Shown here piece by piece: positions 7,922 to 15,658 of a DNA stretch of 44,435 nt. Below the pieces are notes generated by a model. That model saw only the letters and a list, made by a program, of their open reading frames with translations, was not told where the DNA came from and made no database searches. A program made the position numbers and the translations under genes. The DNA lies in assembly GCA_013140605.1 (NCBI GenBank), contig JABFSL010000082.1:1-44435 (forward strand), in the 5' to 3' direction. This stretch comes from Anaerolineales bacterium. GTDB lineage: Bacteria; Chloroflexota; Anaerolineae; Anaerolineales; Villigracilaceae. Position 1 is the stretch's first letter. The number at the start of each line of letters is the position of its first letter.

Positions 7922-7949
7922 AGTATAGTCAACTTTGCTTGGATTTCAA
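7922..7949 (-). promoter_or_regulatory. Putative sigma70 promoter of the two-TM gene
   Basis: On the minus strand TTGAAA (7944-7949), a 16-base spacer and TATACT (7922-7927), about 21 bases before the ATG at 7900. Confidence 0.5.
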
Positions 7950-8027
7950 CTGCGAGTTTCCATATTTCAAAAGAAGCCCTCCACGAACTCCCCATGTGAC
8001 CTTGAACTCACTCATGACGTTTACAAC

Positions 8028-8065
8028 AAAACGGCCTCGTTGACATTATGTCCGAGACGGTTTTT
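8028..8065. terminator. Terminator-like palindrome, copy 2
   Basis: AAAACGGCCTCG ... CGAGACGGTTTTT with the inner GACA/TGTC pairing. It lies just beyond the 3' end of the methyltransferase gene on the minus strand. Confidence 0.8.
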
Positions 8066-8102
8066 CCTATCACAATTCTTTGCTTTTCAACTTCTCCTGA
8101 AT

Positions 8103-8915
8103 TTAACAAATCCCTTTGATGCCCCAAGCTCTGGCCTTCAGGTGAATCGAACCATCGGATTGGATCGGCAGGCCAGCACGGATTTTTTCTCGAAGGTTGG
8201 AACGAGCCTCTTCACTCAGGGACATTGCATAACTTGGCGCAGGTCCCTGGCCGCCCAGGAACGGCGACCAGTAATCTTCGAAATCGCGAAAGTTGGTTGG
8301 GACTTCAATGGGAATCACTTCCACATGTTGAAAGCCCGCTTCCTGAAAAAGCCCCTTCAAAGGCTCGGGTCTGGAATGGGGGAAACGTTTGACTTCGTCA
8401 ATATTGTGTACCTTCGGATCCAAAGCGACTGCCGCATCCCAGAAGTGACGCATCAATTGCATACCTTCCGCGTAATCCCACACGTAGCCAGCGACGATCC
8501 CTCCTTTGCGCGCGACGCTTCTCATCCCTGCGAGAGCCTGCTCGGGTTGTGAAATAAAATTCAGGACGAGTCCCGACACGATGGCGTCAAACGGTCCAAT
8601 ATCGGAACGAAGAGATTGGGCGTCTCCCACTTCAAACTGTATTCTTTTATTTGCGATCTGACTGCTTGCGAATGCCACGAACGCTTCCGAACGATCCAGG
8701 GCTGTGATTCCTGCGGGATCCGATACTTCAAGAATGGTCTGGCTGAGCGCGCCTGTCCCGCAACCGACATCCAGCCATTTGCCCCCTGCAGGGACCGCCA
8801 GCCATTTCAAGAACTCGTGTGCTACAAGGCGGCTCCAGCGGCCGACATATCGTTCATAAAGATCCCCATTCGCCCAGTTATCTTTTATCTTCTTCGAATT
8901 TACATTGTCATCCAT
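8103..8915 (-). CDS. Class I SAM-dependent methyltransferase
   Basis: 270 residues with an AGGAG site before the ATG. WLDVGCGTGALSQTI (about residues 47-61) is motif I for S-adenosylmethionine, ITALDRSEAFV follows with the acidic residue that binds ribose, FEVGDAQSLRS is motif II-like and FDAIVSGLVLNFI motif IV-like. The N-terminal WANGDLYERYVGRWSRLVAHEFLKWL is common in Methyltransf_11/25 proteins. Substrate unknown. A single-gene unit bounded by terminator copies 2 and 3. Confidence 0.85.
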   Translation of the reverse strand: MDDNVNSKKIKDNWANGDLYERYVGRWSRLVAHEFLKWLAVPAGGKWLDVGCGTGALSQTILEVSDPAGITALDRSEAFVAFASSQIANKRIQFEVGDAQSLRSDIGPFDAIVSGLVLNFISQPEQALAGMRSVARKGGIVAGYVWDYAEGMQLMRHFWDAAVALDPKVHNIDEVKRFPHSRPEPLKGLFQEAGFQHVEVIPIEVPTNFRDFEDYWSPFLGGQGPAPSYAMSLSEEARSNLREKIRAGLPIQSDGSIHLKARAWGIKGIC

Positions 8916-8983
8916 ACGCTACTCCTAAAGAAAAAGACTCAATGTTTTTTGATAGTGAATTTTACACCATGGAAAGTGCCAAC

Positions 8984-9022
8984 AAACGGTCTCAGGTGGG
9001 TTGTTTCCCCGAGACCGTTTTT
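8984..9022. terminator. Terminator-like palindrome, copy 3 (variant loop)
   Basis: AAACGGTCTC and GAGACCGTTT are exact complements, but the loop (AGGTGGGTTGTTTCCCC) differs from the other copies. Located downstream of the polytopic membrane gene on the minus strand. Confidence 0.75.
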
Positions 9023-9115
9023 CACTTTGTGGAGATTTCCTTCCAATTCATAAATGCGTGACATGCGTTACCTCTTCAACTGAGCCCCCCGTTCCTTGTG
9101 ACAATCTAATTTGTT

Positions 9116-10567
9116 TTACGTTGATTTGCTTTCGAGTTGTATCAACCTAAAATAAATAATCAAAATGACAAATTCCAGGGTTAGCAACGGGAGCAAACTC
9201 AACGGACCTTGCAGCCCCAAAAGCTGAATTCCGCGATTGTTCATCAAATTTCCCTTTATGACATTGGGAAGACATATCTCATAGAATAACATCCCTTTAT
9301 TAGCGAGGACATATGTTCCCTGCAGTAAGGTTTGAATATATTCGTACAGTCCTTCGAATCCACTTGCGGCCATCAGAAGGTTCTGGAATACCGAGATCAA
9401 ACCCGCCATCAACAATGGAATGGTGACCCTTTTTGGAGTGAAGGCTAATGGCAACGCAAAGAATGGCATGATCGGGATGAGATGCCTTGGAGAAAAGACG
9501 ACACCGCCCCACCAATCGAAATATCCTGAAAAAAACAGAATATACAGAACTATTACACCCATGCTGAAATACATTTCTGTGTGATATTCCTCCTTTTTCG
9601 CCATGAAAAACCATCCGATTATAGCCAGGAGCAGGATAGGGCTTTGCCAGAAAATTCCAAGTGAAGGATGGATAGTCTGATAAAAAAAGACGCGTAGATC
9701 AGGCCATCCGATTCCCATAAAATCGGTTCCGTGTGCTTCCCTGAACGCCGGGATGTATTCATGTGAATAGCCGGTAGTGAATGGCGCTCCAAATATGGTG
9801 TTGTTGTAATAGAACTGCAGACAGATTGGAAGCACGAATCCCACTGCCATGACCACGTATACCTTCCAGTTGGTTAACTGTCCAGTTTGATAGAGTGTGA
9901 ATAAGATATAAGGCGAGACTAGGATCACAAGGACAAGAGCTGGAAATTCAGTTATCACCGTAAACCCCAGAAGGAATGCCGATATGAACGCCAAAGGCAT
10001 GGATATATACCGCTGGCGTCTTGCATAGTACCAGATCAGAAATGCCAAAAAATAGAGGACCGTCGCCAGAGTGTGTCCATAAAGTGCTGTTCCATATTTA
10101 TATAAGGGTGTACCAAGACAGATCGACAAAGTGATTACGAGCGACCTGGTTGGGCTGGCTGTAATCTGTTTCATGAGCGCATATAAAAACGGAGCAATAA
10201 ACGCTGTCGGGAGACTGACGATGAAAAAGGTCATCCATTCACGAAAAAGACGGGGAGTAAGCCTTATGCCTTCGTGTGCATAAACCCACCGAACAGGATA
10301 ATAAGCGAATATACCCAGCACTGCTGTGCCAACTGCTTTATCGGAGTAGTAGTGACCTTTAAAATATGATTTGTCACTTGTATATAACTCGGTGTCATGA
10401 TAAGAGTCGATCTCAAGCCTGTCTTCGTCAACAAACGCTTTTATGAGGGCCAGTCTCGAATTTACATTTGAATCCCGCTCGCTTGAGAAATACCCATAGC
10501 CAAGTAGTACCATCAAAAAGATGAGGATTGCTTCGCGTATTGTCTTTCCAAGCTGTGACTTTTCCAT
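9116..10567 (-). CDS. Polytopic membrane protein, GT-C glycosyltransferase-like
   Basis: 483 residues from the ATG at 10567, chosen because GGAG lies five bases upstream; a longer start at 10582 is possible. About eleven to twelve hydrophobic helices. After helix 1 there is a large loop (about residues 25-80) with RDSNVNSRLALIKAFVDE and GHYYSDKAVGTAVLGIFAYYP; this pattern of acidic loop followed by a SDK.xG motif occurs in ArnT/GT39-like GT-C membrane glycosyltransferases that use lipid-linked sugars. The acceptor is unknown and no partner glycosylation gene is adjacent. It stands alone between terminator copies 3 and 4. Confidence 0.6.
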   Translation of the reverse strand: MEKSQLGKTIREAILIFLMVLLGYGYFSSERDSNVNSRLALIKAFVDEDRLEIDSYHDTELYTSDKSYFKGHYYSDKAVGTAVLGIFAYYPVRWVYAHEGIRLTPRLFREWMTFFIVSLPTAFIAPFLYALMKQITASPTRSLVITLSICLGTPLYKYGTALYGHTLATVLYFLAFLIWYYARRQRYISMPLAFISAFLLGFTVITEFPALVLVILVSPYILFTLYQTGQLTNWKVYVVMAVGFVLPICLQFYYNNTIFGAPFTTGYSHEYIPAFREAHGTDFMGIGWPDLRVFFYQTIHPSLGIFWQSPILLLAIIGWFFMAKKEEYHTEMYFSMGVIVLYILFFSGYFDWWGGVVFSPRHLIPIMPFFALPLAFTPKRVTIPLLMAGLISVFQNLLMAASGFEGLYEYIQTLLQGTYVLANKGMLFYEICLPNVIKGNLMNNRGIQLLGLQGPLSLLPLLTLEFVILIIYFRLIQLESKST

Positions 10568-10760
10568 TATCTCTCCGATCATTTACCAAATTGCTTATTG
10601 CCAGTTTCAATGCATTGGTGGATATTGATGTGAATTCTACATCACATTAAAGCCATATTCTGCGCGGACGAAAACTCCCGTTGCCAGGGTCCTTCAAAGT
10701 CCACATCTAACTTTGTAATTGCTCTCCATCTCCCCCTGCAGATTGCTTACGAAACAATCA

Positions 10761-10798
10761 AAAACGGTCTCGTGGACATTACGTCCGAGACCGTTTTT
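10761..10798. terminator. Terminator-like palindrome, copy 4
   Basis: AAAACGGTCTCG, a GGAC/GTCC inner stem and GAGACCGTTTTT. It begins the region directly downstream of the DUF3891-like gene on the minus strand. Confidence 0.8.
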
Positions 10799-10803
10799 CT
10801 GCA

Positions 10804-11469
10804 TTATTTTCTTTTCAGCCGATAGGGGAGGATGACAGGGTCGGGCCGTTCAGGGTAGCCATCCATTTGATAGGCAACCAGGTACCCTCTATGCTCGTCC
10901 ACCGAAAATGGCCAGGGTGTGACGTTGATCTCCCCATCCTCCACATGATACTGGACTGTGATCTCGGTATCTTCGCCATTGCGCGGAAAAATGGAAATAC
11001 TGCCAGATGCGGGGGCGTCAAAACAAAACTCGAACGAGAGCCGATCCAACAGGTCTGTGATCCGATCCATGCGGTCGAACAACGTTTTGGATAGGTGGTA
11101 CTGATCGAGATGTTCATCGATGGCTTGTGAGAATTCGGCTGTCAGGGCTTTGCGTACTTCGGATGGATCGATGCTGGCCAGCCGACGGATGTGATATTTG
11201 ACGATGGCATCCGCAAGAGCATCGGAGCATGGCATGTTAAATCCCCGCCGTGCAATGGGAAGCCATTCCTCGGCGGTCATGCCGCCAATGGGTGAATTAT
11301 CCAAATATCCATAACCGCGGTCGTGCAGTCCCATCCCTGAGATCATGGATTTGCTTTCGATGGGTGGATGATCGAACTGGTGATTGCCCCACAACATGGC
11401 AAGCGTCCCAACCAGTTTAAGATGCTCCGATTGCGGAGTGACGATCTGCCTTCGTTTTGATCTGAACAT
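10804..11469 (-). CDS. DUF3891-like protein
   Basis: 221 residues from the ATG at 11469, which has AAAGGAG nine bases upstream; a TTG-started frame to 11487 would place that site inside the gene. The product has QSEHLKLVGTLAMLWGN near the N-terminus, then MGLHDRGYGYLDNSP, and an IAR-type helical segment, in the order seen in the DUF3891 family (H...H-D pattern reminiscent of HD-like metal sites). Function is not known. No partner genes; separated from its neighbours by palindrome copies 4 and 5. Confidence 0.65.
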   Translation of the reverse strand: MFRSKRRQIVTPQSEHLKLVGTLAMLWGNHQFDHPPIESKSMISGMGLHDRGYGYLDNSPIGGMTAEEWLPIARRGFNMPCSDALADAIVKYHIRRLASIDPSEVRKALTAEFSQAIDEHLDQYHLSKTLFDRMDRITDLLDRLSFEFCFDAPASGSISIFPRNGEDTEITVQYHVEDGEINVTPWPFSVDEHRGYLVAYQMDGYPERPDPVILPYRLKRK

Positions 11470-11540
11470 AGTTAATCTCCTTTTCAACTACTTCTAAAAT
11501 TTGACGGCAAATCCAATTTTACTGGAAGAAGTAAGAAACA

Positions 11541-11577
11541 AAAACGGTCCCGTGGACATGATGTCCGAGACCGTTTT
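11541..11577. terminator. Terminator-like palindrome, copy 5
   Basis: AAAACGGTCCCG ... CGAGACCGTTTT with GGACAT/ATGTCC inside. It lies just upstream of the DUF3891-like gene, so it does not end that gene; it may be part of the repeat cluster after the STAND gene. Confidence 0.75.
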
Positions 11578-11590
11578 ATAGCTTCAAATC

Positions 11591-11692
11591 GGCGGGATAA
11601 ATTCCTGCCTCAGTTCATGAAAGTCGAATAAATTCGACTCATCGCGCCAGCCCGAAGGGCTTCCACGTACTGAGCAAGCGGCTTTAGCCCTG
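11591..11692. repeat. REP-like hairpin cluster
   Basis: Three short hairpins in a row: GGCGGGA/TCCTGCC (11591-11609, one G-U), AGTCGAAT/ATTCGACT (11622-11639) and GCCC/GGGC (11650-11660), then a GGCTTTAGCC hairpin near 11681. Loops are TAAA/TTTA-type, as in the cluster at 19903-19993 beside the Y1 transposase. With copies 5 and 6 of the terminator palindrome it fills the 306-bp gap 11470-11775. Confidence 0.6.
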
Positions 11693-11719
11693 CGTTGACA
11701 TTCCGTCCGAGACCGTTTT
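11693..11719. repeat. Half copy (copy 6) of the terminator palindrome
   Basis: CGTTGACATTCCGTCCGAG then ACCGTTTT matches the right two thirds of the family, but the left AAACGGTCT arm is replaced by the REP-like sequence, so the outer stem cannot form. It lies downstream of the STAND gene. Confidence 0.65.
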
Positions 11720-11775
11720 CTCTTAATTCTATCAAGCGTTGCTATTGCCAATCTCTAAAAATCGTTAGCAAATCC

Positions 11776-14700
11776 CTATTCAAATCGTTCATTATAAAAA
11801 CGATTACGTTTCTCTTCATCTTCATACGCACTTTTTGCTTCCCTTTGCAAAACAGAATATTGCTCTTTAGCCCAAGATTTTATCTCTTCGTTTTCATGCT
11901 GAAACAATTCTTTAAGAAGTTCAGCTCTCTTCGAAAGAAGTTCTGCTAAAGAATCGCTCCATGACATAGGGATTGCTGATTTTGATAGGTGTTGAAGAAC
12001 AATAGTTAGATTAGGAGCTTTATTAAATAGTAGATATGTAGTTCGATTTAACCCTATTTCTTTTGTCTCTTTTGATATTGAAAAAAGCTTTGTGACAGAT
12101 GCTAATAATGGATAACGAGTTTCAGGGTTAACCTCACACCAGCTTATTAAAATATCGTCTGCAATTTGATCAATAAAGAGATCGCGCTCATCAAAGCTAT
12201 CTCTGAAGAGCAAATGAGGTGTGTAATTTTCAATATTCTTATTGTTTTCAAGGAATACATCTAGGAAGACAATAGGTTTAACACGAGCTATAGTGCTAAA
12301 TAAATCAGTATATTCAAAGGGGTAAATGCGATAGTCAGCAGTGAGCTTTGCTAGATGCTCGTATATATTTAAGATAAATTCACTGCTAAATTCACTGCTG
12401 AAACATACTTTGACTATTTGAGCTAGCGAGTAGCCAGTACTGTCTTGTCTAAGATTACCTTTTGCAAATAGGTATTCTTCAAGAAAACTACAAGCTGTCT
12501 CAATCAATATTCTAGAATGTTGATGTTGTTTTTCTTCTGCCTCGTGAAATCTCATTCGCAAAATATCTATTACAACATCTGCTCCGCTGTCTTGTTTTTG
12601 AAGTTTTGTTAGAAGTTTGGCTAGGTCATCATCGCTAATAGTTTTGTGGCGTCCTCCCCAAGCTAGATGCCGAAAAGTACCCACATTTGCGTTTCCAGTT
12701 TCTAACGCCTCAAGCAGGCGCTCAACACCTCGTTGATCTATTATCATATCTCCTTGAAAAACTGGGAACCATTGACCAAGTATTTCATCATGTACAAGGC
12801 TATCAAGCGTTGAATTGTAAAATTCAGGTGCGCTTTCTGCGCAGGATGATAGATATCCTACTAAAACAACAAATTGACGTTTCTCTGGCTCTGTCTTCTT
12901 AATTTGATTGTATAAAACTTTCCAAATCTCTTGTTTATTGTCACTACCATCTGCTAGTCCTTGACCGAATATATGAAGCCTTGATGCATACGTGGAAACA
13001 AGTTCTGGCAAAAAAGCATTAAGTGTGTCAATGTCTTGGGCAACTTGAAGACCAAGTTCTCGAGTAATTTTATTAGCTTGATTCCAAGAGAGTGGTTCAT
13101 CATCCTCTTGGTTAAAATCATCGTCAATATCAAGATGATCGAATTGATCACTCAAAGCAAAAATGCGTGCCCGTTCTAGAAGATTTGCAGGCTTTAAAAA
13201 CTTTTCCAGCCTAAGTAGTTTTTCTGAAACCTCTTCATCGAAGCTTTTGCTGTCAAGTTGGATTATTTGACGAACTGCTAGCCATCCATCATTCCATGCT
13301 TTTTGCTTGTGAATCTTCTCGGCAACATCCACTAAGGCATCATGCATGTAGCCCCTAGTCCACAGACCTCGTATCTTATCGGCTAAGAATTTTCTTGCTT
13401 GTGGTGCTATCGGTTGACCTGAAAGAGCCAAGTCAGTGCATATATTAATAAAAGTATTAAACCAAAGGTTAACTTCATCACGATTTTTTGGATGATATCC
13501 AAAATCCCTAAGTCTTGCCCCAAATCTAAAATCACGATATGAGTGAAAATGCAAAGCTTCTAATGAACTAGATAAAAGATGTAGTCCGATTTGCTGTTTA
13601 TTTACATCTTCCGAAGTTGTTAAATCTTTAATAACTTCGGCTCTTACCTCGAGTGGAGCATGAGTGCCTGATAAAGTAATCCAAAAGAGATGTTTCAAAG
13701 AATCTTGTGCAGGATTGTTATTCTCATTCTTGTTTCCCGATAATGCAAAACGGACAAGATTTTCCACGCTTCTACTAAACAATTCAGGTTCATATGCTAA
13801 GTGAGATAAGATATTCACGAAATTGCGGTAGTAGATATTTTTTTGAGTGAAGAAACGATTTTCTTTATCATTATTTGCAGCGCGTTCTATTGCTATCAAA
13901 GTTTTTTCTGGAGAGACAGGTGCAATGTTATTAAAGAGATCTATTCCCAATTGACTAAAATTGCAATTCTCTTTACCCAATATTCCATCTGGGGCTAGCC
14001 ATTGATTTACTATTTCAATAGCTGGCTTACAGTCGTGGAGATAGCTAAGACGTTTTGAAAATGATCTTATTAAGCGTTCTGAGCCAGAATTTAGAAATGC
14101 TTGAAGCAATTTATTTTTAGGTATTGCATTAAGCGCGCGTTTCGCTAACCGATTAGCAATTGCATGTGGAAGTACAGCTCTCCATATACCACGCGATTGA
14201 ACCAAATTTCTTTCTCTTAAGATACTAATATCATGATATAGCTCGTCGCCTGTTTTATTAACCAGAGACCCTAAAAAACTTAATTCAGATTTTTCTAAAT
14301 ATGCATCTTCTCCTTCAAATGAATAAACAAGGGAGCATACCTCTGCTGATAGGAGCAAATTTTCGTCTGGAGCTTGGTTTTGCCAAAATAGTCGCTTGAA
14401 TAATTCATCATCGTTAAAATCTGATAATGTTTCGTTACGCTTCACTGTGTTTGCGAGAGCAATTGCTATTCTGGCGTTTCCACCAGAGAAATGAGCTATT
14501 GTATTGGCGTTGACTTGGCTGATGTATGGATAACGTTTATTGATTAGTTTTTCTATTAACTCTTCACTGGCAGGCTCCAACCTGAATACATTTGTTTCAT
14601 CGGGAATATCTTCTCTGACCTCGTATTCAATGGTTAGTAAGCTTAAATTGCTATGTTGTTGGGAGCATATCTCTGTTAAACGACGATGTAAGTCAGGGGG

Positions 14701-15615
14701 ACAATTATCAACAATTAAAATAGCTTTTGTTTTTCTGGCAATTAATTGTTCGGCAATTATTTCTGGGCTAGGCTTAGGATTGTATGAAATATCAGCATAT
14801 AAAGGGAGGGAGGCGTTAAGTGCCTGTGATCCTATTCTCTCGTCAAAAAGTGCTTGAACTAATCGTGTTTTTCCTACACCTGATAACCCTGCTAATCGAA
14901 CAGAAGCTCTTGGGACAGATAAGACAGATCGAAACACAAGTAAGCCTTCTTGAATTGGTATTTCACTGCGTTGTGGCTGGGTTCCATCATATAATCTCAA
15001 TCTATCGTCGAGAAGGTATTCTTCTTCTATTCCCCCAGGAGTATTTGCCCAATTATCATAAGAATGCCACCCTTGAAAGTTGCGGCCTATTTTGTTTCTA
15101 ACCCATAATATCATTGATGAGTGTAAACGTACCCAAGTTGCAATACGATTACGGTCAAGAAAATCTACAGCAAGTTTGCCATTCTTATCTTCTTTTGAGA
15201 CGGCTTTTTGTATTGCGGCGATTCGAGTTTTTAAAGCTTTATCAGTTGTAGATCCGTTGGAACTGACAATGATATAAGCACCACCTTCTTTTATTAAATT
15301 TTTTATCTCATCGCGTAAATAACCTTTAGGTCGCATTTCTGCGATAATTTTTGCGTTGGGCATGTCAGGCTTCTTTACCTGAAAACCGGTTGTTTTTCGA
15401 GGGATAAAGCTTGTTTTTGGAGGATCGTCTTTACACCGAACAGCAACGTCTAACCCACCATCGGGAGCGTCTTGATGACCTCCCCAAGTTATTCCTTTAG
15501 TAGAAAGGCCTGCTAAACGATAATCTGCTTCACACAACAAGCCAATTAATTCTCGAAGCGTAGCATCATCGAGTTGAGCTATATCATCGCCTGTAATTTC
15601 TAATAAATTTTCCAT
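11776..15615 (-). CDS. Mrr-like nuclease-STAND NTPase, 1279 aa (probable antiphage effector/sensor)
   Basis: Residues 1-180 form a restriction-endonuclease-like domain: DGGLD at 52-56 and QVK at 79-81 make the Asp...Gln-x-Lys core of Mrr-type PD-(D/E)XK nucleases. Then a P-loop NTPase: GLSGVGKTR (243-251, Walker A) and ILIVDN (299-304, Walker B), with a helical/winged-helix region after it. The remaining roughly 850 residues are helix-rich repeat-like sequence with no motif I recognise, the place where STAND proteins usually sense their trigger. This order (nuclease, STAND, long repeats) is that of Avs-type immune NTPases; the exact named class is not determined. It is 43 bases behind the helicase gene, is visibly AT-rich, and has TATAAT nine bases before its ATG, so it may also have its own promoter. 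Confidence 0.75.
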   Translation of the reverse strand: MENLLEITGDDIAQLDDATLRELIGLLCEADYRLAGLSTKGITWGGHQDAPDGGLDVAVRCKDDPPKTSFIPRKTTGFQVKKPDMPNAKIIAEMRPKGYLRDEIKNLIKEGGAYIIVSSNGSTTDKALKTRIAAIQKAVSKEDKNGKLAVDFLDRNRIATWVRLHSSMILWVRNKIGRNFQGWHSYDNWANTPGGIEEEYLLDDRLRLYDGTQPQRSEIPIQEGLLVFRSVLSVPRASVRLAGLSGVGKTRLVQALFDERIGSQALNASLPLYADISYNPKPSPEIIAEQLIARKTKAILIVDNCPPDLHRRLTEICSQQHSNLSLLTIEYEVREDIPDETNVFRLEPASEELIEKLINKRYPYISQVNANTIAHFSGGNARIAIALANTVKRNETLSDFNDDELFKRLFWQNQAPDENLLLSAEVCSLVYSFEGEDAYLEKSELSFLGSLVNKTGDELYHDISILRERNLVQSRGIWRAVLPHAIANRLAKRALNAIPKNKLLQAFLNSGSERLIRSFSKRLSYLHDCKPAIEIVNQWLAPDGILGKENCNFSQLGIDLFNNIAPVSPEKTLIAIERAANNDKENRFFTQKNIYYRNFVNILSHLAYEPELFSRSVENLVRFALSGNKNENNNPAQDSLKHLFWITLSGTHAPLEVRAEVIKDLTTSEDVNKQQIGLHLLSSSLEALHFHSYRDFRFGARLRDFGYHPKNRDEVNLWFNTFINICTDLALSGQPIAPQARKFLADKIRGLWTRGYMHDALVDVAEKIHKQKAWNDGWLAVRQIIQLDSKSFDEEVSEKLLRLEKFLKPANLLERARIFALSDQFDHLDIDDDFNQEDDEPLSWNQANKITRELGLQVAQDIDTLNAFLPELVSTYASRLHIFGQGLADGSDNKQEIWKVLYNQIKKTEPEKRQFVVLVGYLSSCAESAPEFYNSTLDSLVHDEILGQWFPVFQGDMIIDQRGVERLLEALETGNANVGTFRHLAWGGRHKTISDDDLAKLLTKLQKQDSGADVVIDILRMRFHEAEEKQHQHSRILIETACSFLEEYLFAKGNLRQDSTGYSLAQIVKVCFSSEFSSEFILNIYEHLAKLTADYRIYPFEYTDLFSTIARVKPIVFLDVFLENNKNIENYTPHLLFRDSFDERDLFIDQIADDILISWCEVNPETRYPLLASVTKLFSISKETKEIGLNRTTYLLFNKAPNLTIVLQHLSKSAIPMSWSDSLAELLSKRAELLKELFQHENEEIKSWAKEQYSVLQREAKSAYEDEEKRNRFYNERFE

Positions 15616-15624
15616 TATTCCCTA

Positions 15625-15630
15625 ATTATA
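15625..15630 (-). promoter_or_regulatory. Possible internal -10 box before the STAND gene
   Basis: TATAAT on the minus strand, nine bases before the ATG at 15615, no clear -35. If used it would make an almost leaderless message for the STAND gene alone. Confidence 0.3.
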
Positions 15631-15658
15631 TGCTAAGAAGATTTTGGAGTGCATAACT

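Noticed and set aside
6617-11719. Reading the repeated palindromes as a CRISPR array
   Set aside because: Copies are 0.1-2 kb apart with genes between, they are palindromic terminators, and no cas gene is present.
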